Origin: Phlebotomus papatasi
Taxonomy: Eukaryota; Arthropoda; Insecta; Diptera; Psychodidae
NCBI RefSeq assembly: GCF_024763615.1
Contig: NC_077223.1
Coordinates: 89,528,627-89,592,626 of the forward strand
DNA length: 64,000 nucleotides
Direction: 5' to 3'
Positions 1 through 12,000 of the stretch are shown one piece after another (the stretch's first letter is position 1; each line of letters opens with the position of its first letter). The translations under genes and the position numbers were made by a program. A model generated the notes under the pieces. That model saw nothing but the letters and a program-made list of their open reading frames with translations, ran no database searches and was not told the DNA's origin.

Positions 1-91
1 CGTTTTAATTAACTTTCTCCTTCTAGTTGGATTGATTAAAAAATATTGAACGAGCACACTACACAGAAAAAATGCATTGTAAAATTTACTA

Positions 92-306
92 GGGGAAAGT
101 ACTCTCCCTTCGAATGTTCATGCCTTCGAATAATGTGAATTTTTTTTTACTTTTCCTAGGAGACTTACACATTTCTATTAAATATTTGTTAACTTATTAT
201 CAATTATTAATAATTATGTGATAATTAAGTAAAATCTCTTAGGAAAAATAAAAGAAAATTCACATTATTCGAAGGCATGAACGTTCGAAGGGAGGGAACT
301 TTCCCC
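92..306. mobile_element. MITE family A (copy 1)
   Basis: Long inverted ends starting GGGGAAAGT with CATGCCTTCGAATAATGTG inside, around an AT-rich centre. TA duplicated at 90-91 and 307-308. Nearly a full palindrome. Other copies lie at 4507 and 23520. Confidence 0.9.
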
Positions 307-346
307 TACAGTCAGGTTAGTAAAAGCTATTTCACGTATTATTAAA

Positions 347-735
347 CATGTTTTTGAGGGGTCCCGGTCAAAATCCCGAACGCCAAAATCCCGAAAGCCA
401 AAATCCCGAACGCCAAAATCCCGAAAGCCAAAATCCCGAATGAGCCAAAATCCCGAAAGCCAAAATCCCGAATTCTTAAAAGTGTCACAGATACTCCCAC
501 GATTGCACCCGCGCTTGCTGGAGGCAAAGGGAAATCTTCTGTGTCTTAGGACATTATTCTAAACATTTTCCTCCATATAATTTCATTCCTTTCAGGATTT
601 AGAAAATTCGTGATTTTGGCTTTCGGGATTTTGGCTTTCGGGATTTTGGCCTTTTCGGGATTTTGGCGTTCGGGATTTTGGCTTTCGGGATTTTGGCTTT
701 CGGGATTTTGGCTGCCACCGGTTTTTGAGATATTG
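347..735. mobile_element. Small foldback-like structure with 15-bp arms
   Basis: An array of GCCAAAATCCCGAA(A/C) units at about 368-474 faces an inverted array of TTCGGGATTTTGGC units at about 603-713, across a ~130-bp spacer. The flanks are also inverted: TTTTTGAGG..CCGGT on the left and ACCGGTTTTTGAG on the right. The design matches the large element at 44-50 kb but the unit is unrelated. Confidence 0.7.
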
Positions 736-958
736 AAGCACTCATTTTTAGTTCATTTTTGGATATGTTTTTGAAGTTATTCATGCTCATATTTTTTCTG
801 CATAAATTAATGAGCTTTAAGCTTTCCAATTGGTTTAAAAACGGCATAGATTTCAATAAATTTTGTAGATGTATTTCACCGCTTTGGATAAGTTTAATAG
901 GCGTTAAGTAAGTAACGCTAGTACTTACTTAACGTACGCTTAAAGTATAAGTTTAATA

Positions 959-1142
959 GGGAAGGCGTTCAGGCTTTGCAGACACTCTGGCTTCTAACAT
1001 TCTTTAAAAGAATCTCACATAATTCATTTAGAAATTGTGTGATTTATTAGCTAATAAAATATGCCATAGATAGGTCAGATCTATTAAAGGAATATCGGAA
1101 AAAATATGAAGTGTTCGACACCAGATTGTGTACCTTTTAAGG
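959..1142. mobile_element. MITE family D (copy 1, diverged)
   Basis: Contains CACTCTGGCTTC and GAAGTGTTCGACACCAG in inverted order. The right end is eroded. Preceded by a small palindrome CGTTAAGTAAGTA/TACTTACTTAACG at 902-935. Confidence 0.65.
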
Positions 1143-1264
1143 GTGTTTTGGATTTTTAATAAGTTCGAAATCGTTCCAATCGGTTACCAACCGGTAATTT
1201 TATCAATGAAAAACTTGTAAAGTAAGATTAAGTAATACATCTTCAACTAATTTATGAATTATTT

Positions 1265-2250
1265 TTGTACAGTGAAAGACGGAAAATTTTCAGAGAAATA
1301 CAAAAAATGGTTTATTCAAACGATTGGCCCACCCTAGCCCTGATGTCATTTTTGCCATCTCTCTGGAAATAAGACAAGGTCGATAAGACAAGGTGTCTGT
1401 TGACCGAAAACATTTATCGTTCCAATTTCGTGCTTCTTCAAAATTGACCAAGTGTAGCTTAAGAGTGCTATGCACTATCAATCCGAACAAGTTATAATCG
1501 GAAGGGTTCAGGTTTTGAGATTACAGCGGGAGTGGTAGTACATCCCAATTCAACGTTTTAATGTTGATCAGGACCACAGAAACGTTATGTCACGAGGAAC
1601 TGTCGTATTGCAATATTACTCATTCGTGTCTCTTGGCCCATTCCAACCGCTTTTCGAGCAAATTCATGGTTAAAATTAATTAGTTGCCATCAGTAACAAT
1701 ATCCATTGATAGTTTCAGCAGTTTGTATTGTATGATTCCCTTTTCATCCTACAAAACGCAGAGAATTTTCGTCTTTCTCAAGAAATTTGTCTCTTTTGTC
1801 AATTTCAATGCTTCACCAGGAAGCTATGATACTTTAGATTTGTTATATTCCGACCATAACTATTACTCATCGTCTCTATCAATTAGATGTTGGAAATTCT
1901 TTCCCTAATAGCAAAAAAGCAAAATTTCGGAAGTGGGTTTTTGAATTTTTGTTTGATTTTCAGTTAAGTCATATGCAGCACCGATTTTCCTATATTTTAA
2001 TTTTTCCTTCCGCATAGGTATAAATGCTTGAAAATTCCTTTTCGAGGCATGTTTAATGTCCCAAAAACCAATCCGATCATCTTCATCCAGTAATACTTGC
2101 AGATCGGCTCTATCAATTGTTTTGGTCCTTTTGTCCTCTTGTTCGAAATCGCTATTTCTGAAATTTTTCAACCGATTTTCACAGGTTGTTTTCGATGATG
2201 TATGTTCTCTGTAGGTCTCTTTACCCAAATGACGTGCTTTATTTGATTTT
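1265..2250 (-). pseudogene. Decayed mariner-family transposase, copy 1
   Basis: Minus-strand fragments in order: a helix-turn-helix region at about 2228-1990 (FRNSDFEQEDKR, ADLQVLLDEDDRIG), PYDLTENQ-like residues near 1970, then WDEKGIIQYKLLK near 1750. These are followed by a degenerate second catalytic region (ILQYDSSS), LNWDVLP, NLNPSDYNLFG near 1500, and a C-terminal ISREMAK block. Many stops and shifts are present, so it is inactive. The N-terminus is cut at about 2250 by a tRNA-like sequence. Confidence 0.75.
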
Positions 2251-2254
2251 GACT

Positions 2255-2340
2255 CGAACTCACATCTGTGACAATCGAGCCGGGGGCCACACTGCCCAAG
2301 AGCAGAACGCTCTTACCAATTGTACCACGGACCCCCTAGG
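2255..2340 (-). repeat. tRNA-like sequence (SINE head or tRNA pseudogene)
   Basis: On the minus strand a box-A-like TGGTACAATTGGTAAGAGC is followed ~45-50 bases later by a box-B-like GAGTTCGAGTC. The arms do not fold into a clean cloverleaf. It abuts the broken N-terminal end of mariner copy 1. Confidence 0.5.
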
Positions 2341-2658
2341 ACCTAGTATAAGGCTTAACAGAATAGTGTATCCCTCATATCCCTTAAGTCTGATTTTGTG
2401 TTCAATTAAACTCAAATTCTTTTCAATAAACTTTGCCGCCGTCTTCATCACAGAGTCCCTCAACGGAGAGTCTAATTTCGGAACAATTCGCAAAGCTTCG
2501 TTCATTATATAAAAGTTGAATAAGAAGCTTTATCATATTATCAAGGGTAGAAAGTATCAATTTGAAATGAAAAATTATTATTTGAATACTGAAAAGCGTT
2601 TATGGTAATAATAACACAATTTAAAATTAGGCTAATTAATCAAAAAAGAATAACTCAC

Positions 2659-3056
2659 CTCCAACGTTTCAAACTTGGCAATAATGTTGAAGCGCACTTG
2701 ACATGGGGTACAGAAGTTCGTGATGGGTGTCCAATGCATATCTAATTCACGGTGATTGTGAATTTGATCAATTAAGTAGTTCACGAATTCTGGGAATGTA
2801 GGCCATCGTGGTAAACGCGAATGTTTATTCTGCAAAAAGAATTGTGCAGAAAAATATTACTTGTCAGCAGAAAAGTAAATCACATAATCAATTGTTAACT
2901 TACCGTCCTGTATTTCTGAATAATAGTATTCCCTAGTTTGTGATGGAATGAATTTGGCAGGGCATTCTGCATCTTGTCCCGATATGCACTCAAGAGGCGC
3001 TCAAAGGGATGGCGCACAATAAGAAAGGATACAGAGTCATTCAGTGATGTCAGGAG
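2659..3056 (-). CDS. CHST copy 1, coding exons 5 and 6 (3'-phosphate motif, Cys motif)
   Basis: Exon 5 is 2904-3056 and exon 6 is 2659-2829, with a 74-bp intron. Exon 5 carries RHPFERLLSAYRDK and exon 6 carries HWTPITNFCTPC and KFETLE. Both are phase 0. The donor GTGAGT after KFETLE implies a further exon to the left. Confidence 0.87.
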
Positions 3057-6000
3057 CTTTGGGGTTTGCCGTGGTTGAAAGAGAAAAGAGGAAAGGTTAA
3101 TTAATCATTTCAATTGAACTGTATATGAGTCAATTATACCCTAGAGGCATTTGTAAGTGCAATCCATTGACACTCTGTGGAGGGTGTTAACGAAGAATGA
3201 AATTGCATGACCTCTCTTTTATTCTCAATTTCTCGCACCACAGGTTCACGGATTGCGATTATGGAGTAATTTTCCCATATATGTGTGTATTTTCTAATAA
3301 ATAAATCACGATTTTATTCATTGTCCCAGATCGATAAAAATTCACAATGTTATATGGGGCTTTTTCAAGTTCTTGCTCACAGTAACATTTGGTATGGATT
3401 TTGTGGCTTTTTTTGATCGACATGTGAAAATATTGCTAGTAGAAAAACTGAGTAATAGAGAATGGGGTTATTCTCTTATGTAATCGATATTACTATATTC
3501 ATAAGTTTGCAGTAACCAAATGCAAATATCATTGTTTTGGTTTTAAAGCTTTTACAAAGAAATCTTGTCAGAAATTTGATAAAATGCCCTTATATTTTCC
3601 TATTCAACAAATATTTATTTAAAACGACTTTTAGGGTTTTAGAGTTTAGCTTTAGAGAATAATTTTGATATTTTTGTCCCCACGAATGAGTGTTATTTTA
3701 GGCAATTGTAGGAAATGTATTTTTAGTAAAAGTGTTTATTTTTCTTTATACACTCTTTATCGAGGTAGTTTTACTGAATGTTTGCAGAGAAGTTATTTTT
3801 TTAATTTTAGGTTATGTTGAATATAACCTATCATTAAATATATTTGTTCTATAACGAAAATTTCAACTCCTTCAACGGTATTGTGTTCAAAGAAAACTCA
3901 GCTAAAAATAAGAGCTTATTAGCCTAAAGAAGACGTTTTCTTAAACATCGTTTTCTATTGTTTGATATGATCCATAATAATATAAAATATGCAGCATACT
4001 TTTGACAATATTTACGTCATACGTAATTGCCTTTTTAGATCCAGTGTTTAGTTACGTGTGTTACGTGCTCCAATCTAATTGATTGGCAATCTTTTGCTTT
4101 TACTTTCTAAATTCGTAAATTAATTGATTAATTAATTAAGGCTTTGTCTGGTTTGTACCTGATATATTTTAGAATAATAATTAGAAGATTTTGGAAAATT
4201 TATAACACGACTTATATTTCAAGAGCTTTCTGTTTGTTTTTTAAACAGATCAATTTGTATAAATAAATGCTAATGTTCGGACAAATTTGCAGTTGGTCTC
4301 ATTAAAAGTATGAATAGCTTTTTGAAGGTTATGGTCAGCATAACCTTACATTTCAGAATAACTTCTAGTCTAAATAGGAAAATTAGACGCGTTATTGAAA
4401 TTGTAATTGTATTTTATACCTATTATAAAAATAATTATTTATAATTCTCGAGAGAAGAATGGAAATCTTTCTTTAGAAAATATTTTTATAAAGGGTATGT
4501 CTGGTAGGGGAAAGTTCTTTCCCTTCGAACGTTCATGCCTTCGAATAATGTGAATTTTCTTTTATTTTTCCTGAGAGATTTTACTTAATTATCACATAAT
4601 TATTAATAATTGATAATAAGTTTACAAATATTTAATAGAAATGTGTAAGTCTCCTAGAAAAAGTAAAAGAAAATTCACATTATTCGAAGGCATGAACATT
4701 CGAAGGGAGAGTACTTTCCCCTATAAACTAAAAATAGGATTTCAACCTATTAAATATTATTTTAGAATTGAATTAAGATTAAGGGGACCTAATTACGGAA
4801 AATTATAACTAGAATACTTTAAGAAATCCATTTAATTTTAGTCATAAATTAATTTTTTGTTGACCTTACTAAATTTGTCATACACATTTTTGTAATTTCG
4901 TAATACTTAATCATATTCATACGCGCGGTGTGCAAAAGAGTTTTATAGGTTAATTATAACTTCATGTGCATAAAACAAAACGAAGTTTTTGACCAAAAAA
5001 TAAGAGCATGAAGTTGAACGTTTTTCTGGGTAGAGGGAGGTAAGGCTATTTTGAACTATGGGCCTACATTGATACAAGGATGTAACCGGGATTTTTGTAA
5101 GAGGGAGCCTAATTTGAAGATTATGTCAGTTGGTATTTTTGGAGGATTTGGGAGTAGTGGTCGTAAATGTCAGGTTTCTGGGGCTTTGTCTTTCTGGAGG
5201 GACAAAAGGGATGCCTTCGTTGGGTATATGGTTTCTGAATCACACACTTCACGAACAATTTTAGAGCGATATTCTACTTTATACAAATAGGTCACAGAAA
5301 CCCCAAGAAACCTGACACTTTCGACCACTGAGGTAGGTGCTTAGGGCACCGAAAGCTTTGGGAAGAAAAGATTTTTATTATGGGCTGAACTTTCCCATCC
5401 GACGAACACCGAATTATTGTTGTTAATATTTTTGGATGACTACCCTCCAAAGAAACTTTTCTAGAACGCACAGAGAAAGTGTTTTCTCGAAAAATCGCAC
5501 AAGAAACTAATTTTAGCTCAATCTTAATGAATTCGAATTTATTGAAAACTCAATAAAGTCCTTTACTAGGACAAATTCTTTCATAACCTGGGATTGTTTT
5601 TTTTTTGGAGAAATCCCCGTCTATGACCCATTTTCACCGATTTTGATAATTTTGATAGATCTAGACTTCTTGACAATTCAAGAAAAACATTCTTATGGAC
5701 AGGGGCCCATCAAGCCTAATAAAAAGTGAAGATATTTTTCACTTTTCCTTGTAAAAATTTTGCAGCTATTGCACCGCAACTTAATCAAATTTGCTCGTAG
5801 TTCTAAACAAATTTGCTCGTAGTTATTGTATTATTTCGGCGAGCATTATGAAATATGTATTTTTAGATAGCTTTTAGTGCATGATTTCGAAATATATCAG
5901 ACTTATAAGTCAATTCTCTTTAGGAAAAAACTTGCCAATAGTTTTCAGTGCCTCTATGCAAAAACGTATGGAAAGATGAAACGTTGAGAGGCCCCTGTTA

Positions 6001-9000
6001 TGGATCTGAATAGCTTTTCTCAGACGAAATTGCGTTTTTATTCTAATTTGAGTGATTTTGGGCTTTTTGCGAAGCTCTTAAAATTCAACGAAAGACCTTT
6101 CAAAACGCAGTAAATGTGGTTTTCTTTTGTAAAAATGCCCTGGTAAGCTAAAGTTTGGTCAGGCTAAGTACGCTACCTTCGGACGACTTAAGCTTTGAAC
6201 AAGTCATTGTTTCAATATGTTTTTAACAAATGTACGCCATAATAATTTTATATTTTAATAGCTAGTATGATGCCTCAAAATTCCGGAAAAGAGCCATGAG
6301 TTAAATCCATCACGAACATAAAAAAGAAATTAAGTTTTGTTTTACGAATCTAAAATCGGCAGAAGGTAGCGCTGTTTTTTTTATTGATATTTTATGGTTT
6401 TTCTTTTAATATTTGGATATTGTGTAGCGGGGACCTACGACCACTGCCTGCCCCTTTCTCGCTACGCCCTTGCATTAATAAACGACTTTTTTATTTTTTT
6501 TTTGTCAAGTTTCCTTTAGAAATGTCCAAAAAATCGTATATCATTGTAGTCTCACAGCTTATGGCCCCTACACACTTCAGAAATTTATGTCCATACTGAA
6601 GAGTTTTCCCTACACAAACGTAGGGAATTTGTTTCATTATGGACATAAAATTCTCTAGTGTTTAGATGCCATTAGAGTAGCTACATCTCCCCCTAATTGC
6701 TAGAAAATAATTACTTAGGGTTCAATTTCTACTCCATTTACGTTAATTTCCAGCTTGAATATTCGTATATCATTGGAATTGGATACATCAATCCATTGAT
6801 TTGTTTGGCAGGTAGCATATGGGGTTCGATATAATTTCAATTTGGGTAATTGAAGCATACATTATACGATATAATCACCAATATGATGGTGTTTTCTTCA
6901 CTCTAATTTGATTGCTAGATGGCCACAAATGCGGTGACTTTATCACAAAATAATAAGGCCAGGAAAGGCAATACGTATGGATTGAGGAAAGTAGGACAAT
7001 GCAAGACACATATTTCACGTGGAATAATGGGACATTATGAAATTAAGGGTGGTTGATTGTCTGGTTCCTAATTAGGTTTCCCTAAATCCAAACAAATGTC
7101 TTTCAATTTGTATCAGCCTTGCTTAGAAGTCTATAAAAGCTCTGTGGGAAATTCCCATTTTGCGCTAAAAATAAATTATGGAGGGTAATTTGGATTGATG
7201 GGCTTGGTTGGGAGTGTAAAATCAAAGTTACTTAATCTCTACTAGCTGAAGGGGATTATATTTCCTCTATCAGCAATTTCATCCACACCTTTTTGGTGTT
7301 TTAGTTTTTTTTTTTGTCTTTCAAACTTTTGCACAGTTTTTTTTCTGGGAAACGCGAAAAATTTGCAAAGTGACTAAAGGAAGCCCTATATAAAAAAAAA
7401 GATCAAAAACATCATTAAAAGAAAGTTTACCTCAGTTTCTGATGGGCGTGGGTATTTTTTTCGTGCAAGAACAAGTGGAACTTCCTTGGATTTTTTGAGA
7501 AACTGCGGCTTATATCCTGCCATTAAGTTGAAATTGTACATCCACGATGTTGAAGCGGCTTTAAATACATTGCACCTGGATGATTAAAAAATAAATATGT
7601 ATTAAATTAATTTGCGCGGAAAACTTCTAAAATACCAGCTATATTTACCATACAAGCCGATATTGTTTATTTATGAGGAACTCCCATGAATTTGGTCGAT
7701 GCAGTGAGTCGTTTCCTATTTCAGCACAGTTTACGAGATAATAGATTTAAATTAGATTACTGTATTATTAACAAGTTGTGCGATACATTATGTTAACATT
7801 GGAGCCTAAGGGGAAAATTGGTGAGTGACGTGGGTGAAACACGGGTGAGCACAAAATTCAATTTTGGGGTGGTGGGGTGCGAAAGGTGAATGTCAGATAG
7901 GTGGATATTTGATACGTTGTGAAATAAAAGAGAAAATGAAATAAATTTGGGGATAATACAATTTAGGTTTTTTTTCCTACTTTCTCTTTTCTTTAAAAGG
8001 CACCAGCAAAATTTTACGTTCAACATAGCGATTTCTAATAAAATTATTTTAGGATAATTATTTTGATCCTAATTTTTGGATGGTTGAGCTTTGATCTATG
8101 CTTTGATATGGTGCTCGAATACTCAAAAAGTCGCTTTTAGAGCTACAAGCAATATCTCAATGAATTTTCCATGGTTAAAAAATCGCAAAACTTTATATTC
8201 TCTTCTTAATAGGGGAAACCGGGGCAGTAATAGCCACGGATAGAATTAAACAGTGGCATGTTATAGTTTGTCTTAGAAGGAATATTGAGGAAACCATTAT
8301 TTGTGCGAAGAAAACAACTTCCTTCTTATTCAATGAAATGTTTATCAGTCTGATACAAACATTTTTTCTACGAATTATACGCAATGAAAAATTTCATTTG
8401 CTGGATAATTCTAGCCCGGTCTCCCCTACATCCAAAATGACCAAAATCAACGGTATTCACTGAAGTTTTCTGTTTTAGTGGGGTAAATGTCCTAATTCAA
8501 AACCATTTTCAAACACGTTAACTTTGACAGAAGACTCAACACATTAAGTTTATATTTTTTCGGAAGAGAATTACATAAATTTGCTCCATGACTTCTAGAA
8601 TGTTACTGTTTAGTGAAAATTCTTTAGATATAATTTGAAAACTTCTTAAATACAAGAAAAATACGCGAGTGTAAAATGCTTCTATTGGAAATATATTAGT
8701 CCAAATGGAGACAAGGGAAAGTTTCTAATTGGAGACAAACAGTGTAAGTGAAACCGCGACGAAAGGCTTCCAGAACATTGTTCAGTTGCTTCTGAGTGCA
8801 GGATTTGTTCTTATTCCTGGTGTTTTCTTCTATATAATTAATTATTAAATTATATATTTATATAATTAAAATATATAATATATAAAACCAATAAAATAAA
8901 CTTATATAATTAAAAATTAAATAAGAAAATCTCTCAAAAAAAATCATATTTCCGGGGTATCCTATTGAAGCATTTGCAGACACTTCAGAAAAAAAGCCTT

Positions 9001-12000
9001 TTTGTTCACAAAATAGGTAATTATTTCATTTGAAAACTTCACGTACCGTTAACAATAAAGATTGGCATTTAATTTAACTAGAATTAGCCAGATATATGAC
9101 ATAAATGTAAAACAAAACGAGCCAAAGTTGGCTTGTGATCAATGTCCGGAGAGGTGCTATCCCGGCTAAATCCTGTGTTTCCCTGGTGTTTCCTCATTAG
9201 GAGCGGAGGAGTTAGAATACGACAATTTTCAGAGACATTGTTCACGATTTTCACCACTGAGGAAGGCGCGTTGTTAGCGTCGAAAGCTTTGGCAAAGATC
9301 TACGTGTTTTTCTTGTCCTGAGAAGATAAACAACCCTGACGCAACCGGAGGAAGTGTTCGTCTTCCTATTTTCATTACCATTTCTCACGTCAGTACCTAT
9401 ACAAATGTTCGTAAACACACAGAAAAATTTTCGTAAAGCTTTGTTATTTATTCGTAACATTTTGTCAACACAAACAAACAAAGTGTACGAACAAATGATT
9501 TTTAAACAACAAAAAATGTTCGTTAAGTGATCATGTTTCGAACAATATTTGTGAGAAAAGCACAAATTTTTACGAACTTTACATTGGGTTATACGAAATA
9601 CGACCATTTCGTAAGTCCTCAGTAGGAATTCAAAAGCATTTACGAACAATTTTACGAACAATATTATTTCCGTGTTTATCTTGAGAGAATTAATAACAAA
9701 TAACAAAATTAAAATATGCAAATGTCAGTGTGATTTGAACTGAATTAGATTGGGAATTTTTGTGCAAGCTTATAAAAAATTAAAGATACAAATGTTGTAA
9801 TTCGGTCTTTCAAACTATCAATAAAGAAAAGCTTCTTTTCGTTTGTTGTTTTCGATTCTATTCTGAAAAAGACAGGTAACTGTCACTACAGTGTTCCCCT
9901 CTATTATTAATTTTATAATAAATGAAAGGATTAAGCAAACTTATTAAAACGAAAACCCATAACCGAAGTCAAGTGATTTTAATTGTCGATATGATCCCAT
10001 GAACTTTTTACTAAAAATCTCTATAAATTCAATTAGTTGCCCCTTGTTTTCCTTCATTCATTATTTTTATAACTTTTCCTGTATCACAGGGTTTCTTTCA
10101 ACACTGTAGTTTTGCGCTAAAGAAAAAGGTAGTTTTATTTTTTGTTTACTTTCCTACCTCGTCTGTCTAATCCATATTGGGAGCACACCTCCGCAACACG
10201 TTCCACCCTCTTCTGCATCCTTGCTTCGAGTTTCTCCATCTCATTCGATGATATAGCCTTCGGTCCATGATCCAGACTGAGTGCCGGATATTGTGTTTCA
10301 TTGTCATACTATGTTACCATCCAGGATGTTTCATTTTGTGGGAGTGGGAGAAGAAAAAATATACATTATATGGCTATTGCATTATGAAAATTTCATGTGG
10401 TAAGAACTTCCCACTTTTCCTTTGCGCTCTCTATCTCTACTTCAGTGTTTACCTTCGAGAAAGTTTATTTTATTTGTATTTTCCTCGACATTTACTATGA
10501 GAACTTTTCTATCGCAATATTTTTATATTACCATTTGGGGTGATTTATAGGATAAATTGTGTAAGAACTCTTCTATCTGGATTCTGGAGGTGCAAGACAC
10601 TTTTAAATTTTAGGATGGCGAAGTTGTTAATTTTTTTGGATATTAAGAACAGTTATGAGTGTGATGATTTAAAATATTTTACATGCTGAGTCAGATAACG
10701 TTGTTTTCTACATAAAGATATTTGATATTCAAGAATTGAGCATGAATTTGTCAAGTGAATACATGGAAAAGAAGAGTCTGTTACAAAGAAAAAGTGGAAA
10801 AAGTGTCCTAGACATCCCTAGACTTTTTCACTCATTCATGCGGAAGAATTTAACGACAAGCTTTCTGACATAAACTGTCTAAATAATTTCTGATGTCTAT
10901 TTGGTCTAAGATTTATAGTTTGACATAGATGTTTCGATACCTCGAAATTTTATCCCCTATAGGGACTATTTTTAATATGTTTTAGTAGATTAATAGTTTT
11001 TCTAAAAATGACATTACGATGTTTATCTGTTTGCTCCACTAAGATAAATCCAAAAAAGTTAAAATATCATTCCGAAAATGTTAATTTTACCCTGCAGTAT
11101 TGATGCGAAACCGGTGTAAATATTACCCTCTTTAGGTGTATTACGGTTAAAGTTACACTTTTTCATATTAATTTTACCCTTAAGAAGATGTAAAATTAAC
11201 TTTAAAAAAATGTTGATATATTTTTTCACCTAGAAAGTGTTAAAGTTATGAGGAAAAAAATGTTAATCGCACCCCCGTTTTTCTCTCAGTGTCGTTATTC
11301 TAGGGTCCAATCGGTTAGAGATAACGTTTTCAGGTCTTCGGGACACAAAAATTTTATGAAAATCACTAAAAGTCAATTTTTATAAAAAAAAAACTTCACT
11401 AACGAAGTTGAAGCAGTTTAATGTCAAAAATCACGAAATAATTCTCTCATATGCTTCACAATTTAAAAAAAAAAACGTAACGAACGCTTTCAGATTTACA
11501 TTTGACATGCTTCAAAAACCATAAAGTTGAAAGGTTTATTGTCTCAAATTGTCAATTGCCATGTAGGATATATCACGAACATATTAAGTGGTTTTGGATA
11601 GGAGGAGTTGGTGCTATATTGACCTGGGGCAATATTGAGATCGCTATTTTTTCGTATATTTCTAAAGGAAGCTGGGCTTCAACGCAACTTACTTTTAATA
11701 GCCAAAACAATTCAGGTTCTACTATGGCTAGGTCAAACTTCCTTTAGAAATATGTGAAACATATCGTTTTTCTGGAAATAGTTGTTATGTAAAGAGTTTA
11801 AATTACGTTAGGACGCGTCTTTGGTAGGGTCTTTAAGCATCTCCCTAATTATTTTTATTCCTCACAGAAAAAAAATATTTCGTAAAAAAATTCGTAAATA
11901 ATTGTCAATTCCTACAGGATACTTAAAAAATGATCGTAAATTGTATAACCCATCAACAAGTTCGTGAAAGTTTGTCCTTTTTTACAAACATTGTTCGTAA

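Noticed and set aside
2255..2340. Functional tRNA gene
   Set aside because: Box A and box B resemble tRNA, but anticodon and acceptor stems do not pair and the box spacing is long.
2260..2505. Minus-strand open frame (MNEALRIVPKLDSPLRDS...) next to the tRNA-like sequence
   Set aside because: Codon character looks fair, but no family was recognised, no acceptor or donor supports it as an exon, and it does not match the missing CHST C-terminus. It runs straight into the tRNA-like repeat.
9251..9721. Longest open frame (156 residues) in the 9-10 kb region
   Set aside because: It lies over the family E MITE (TTCGTAAA/TACGAACA palindromes), is low in complexity and has no domain.
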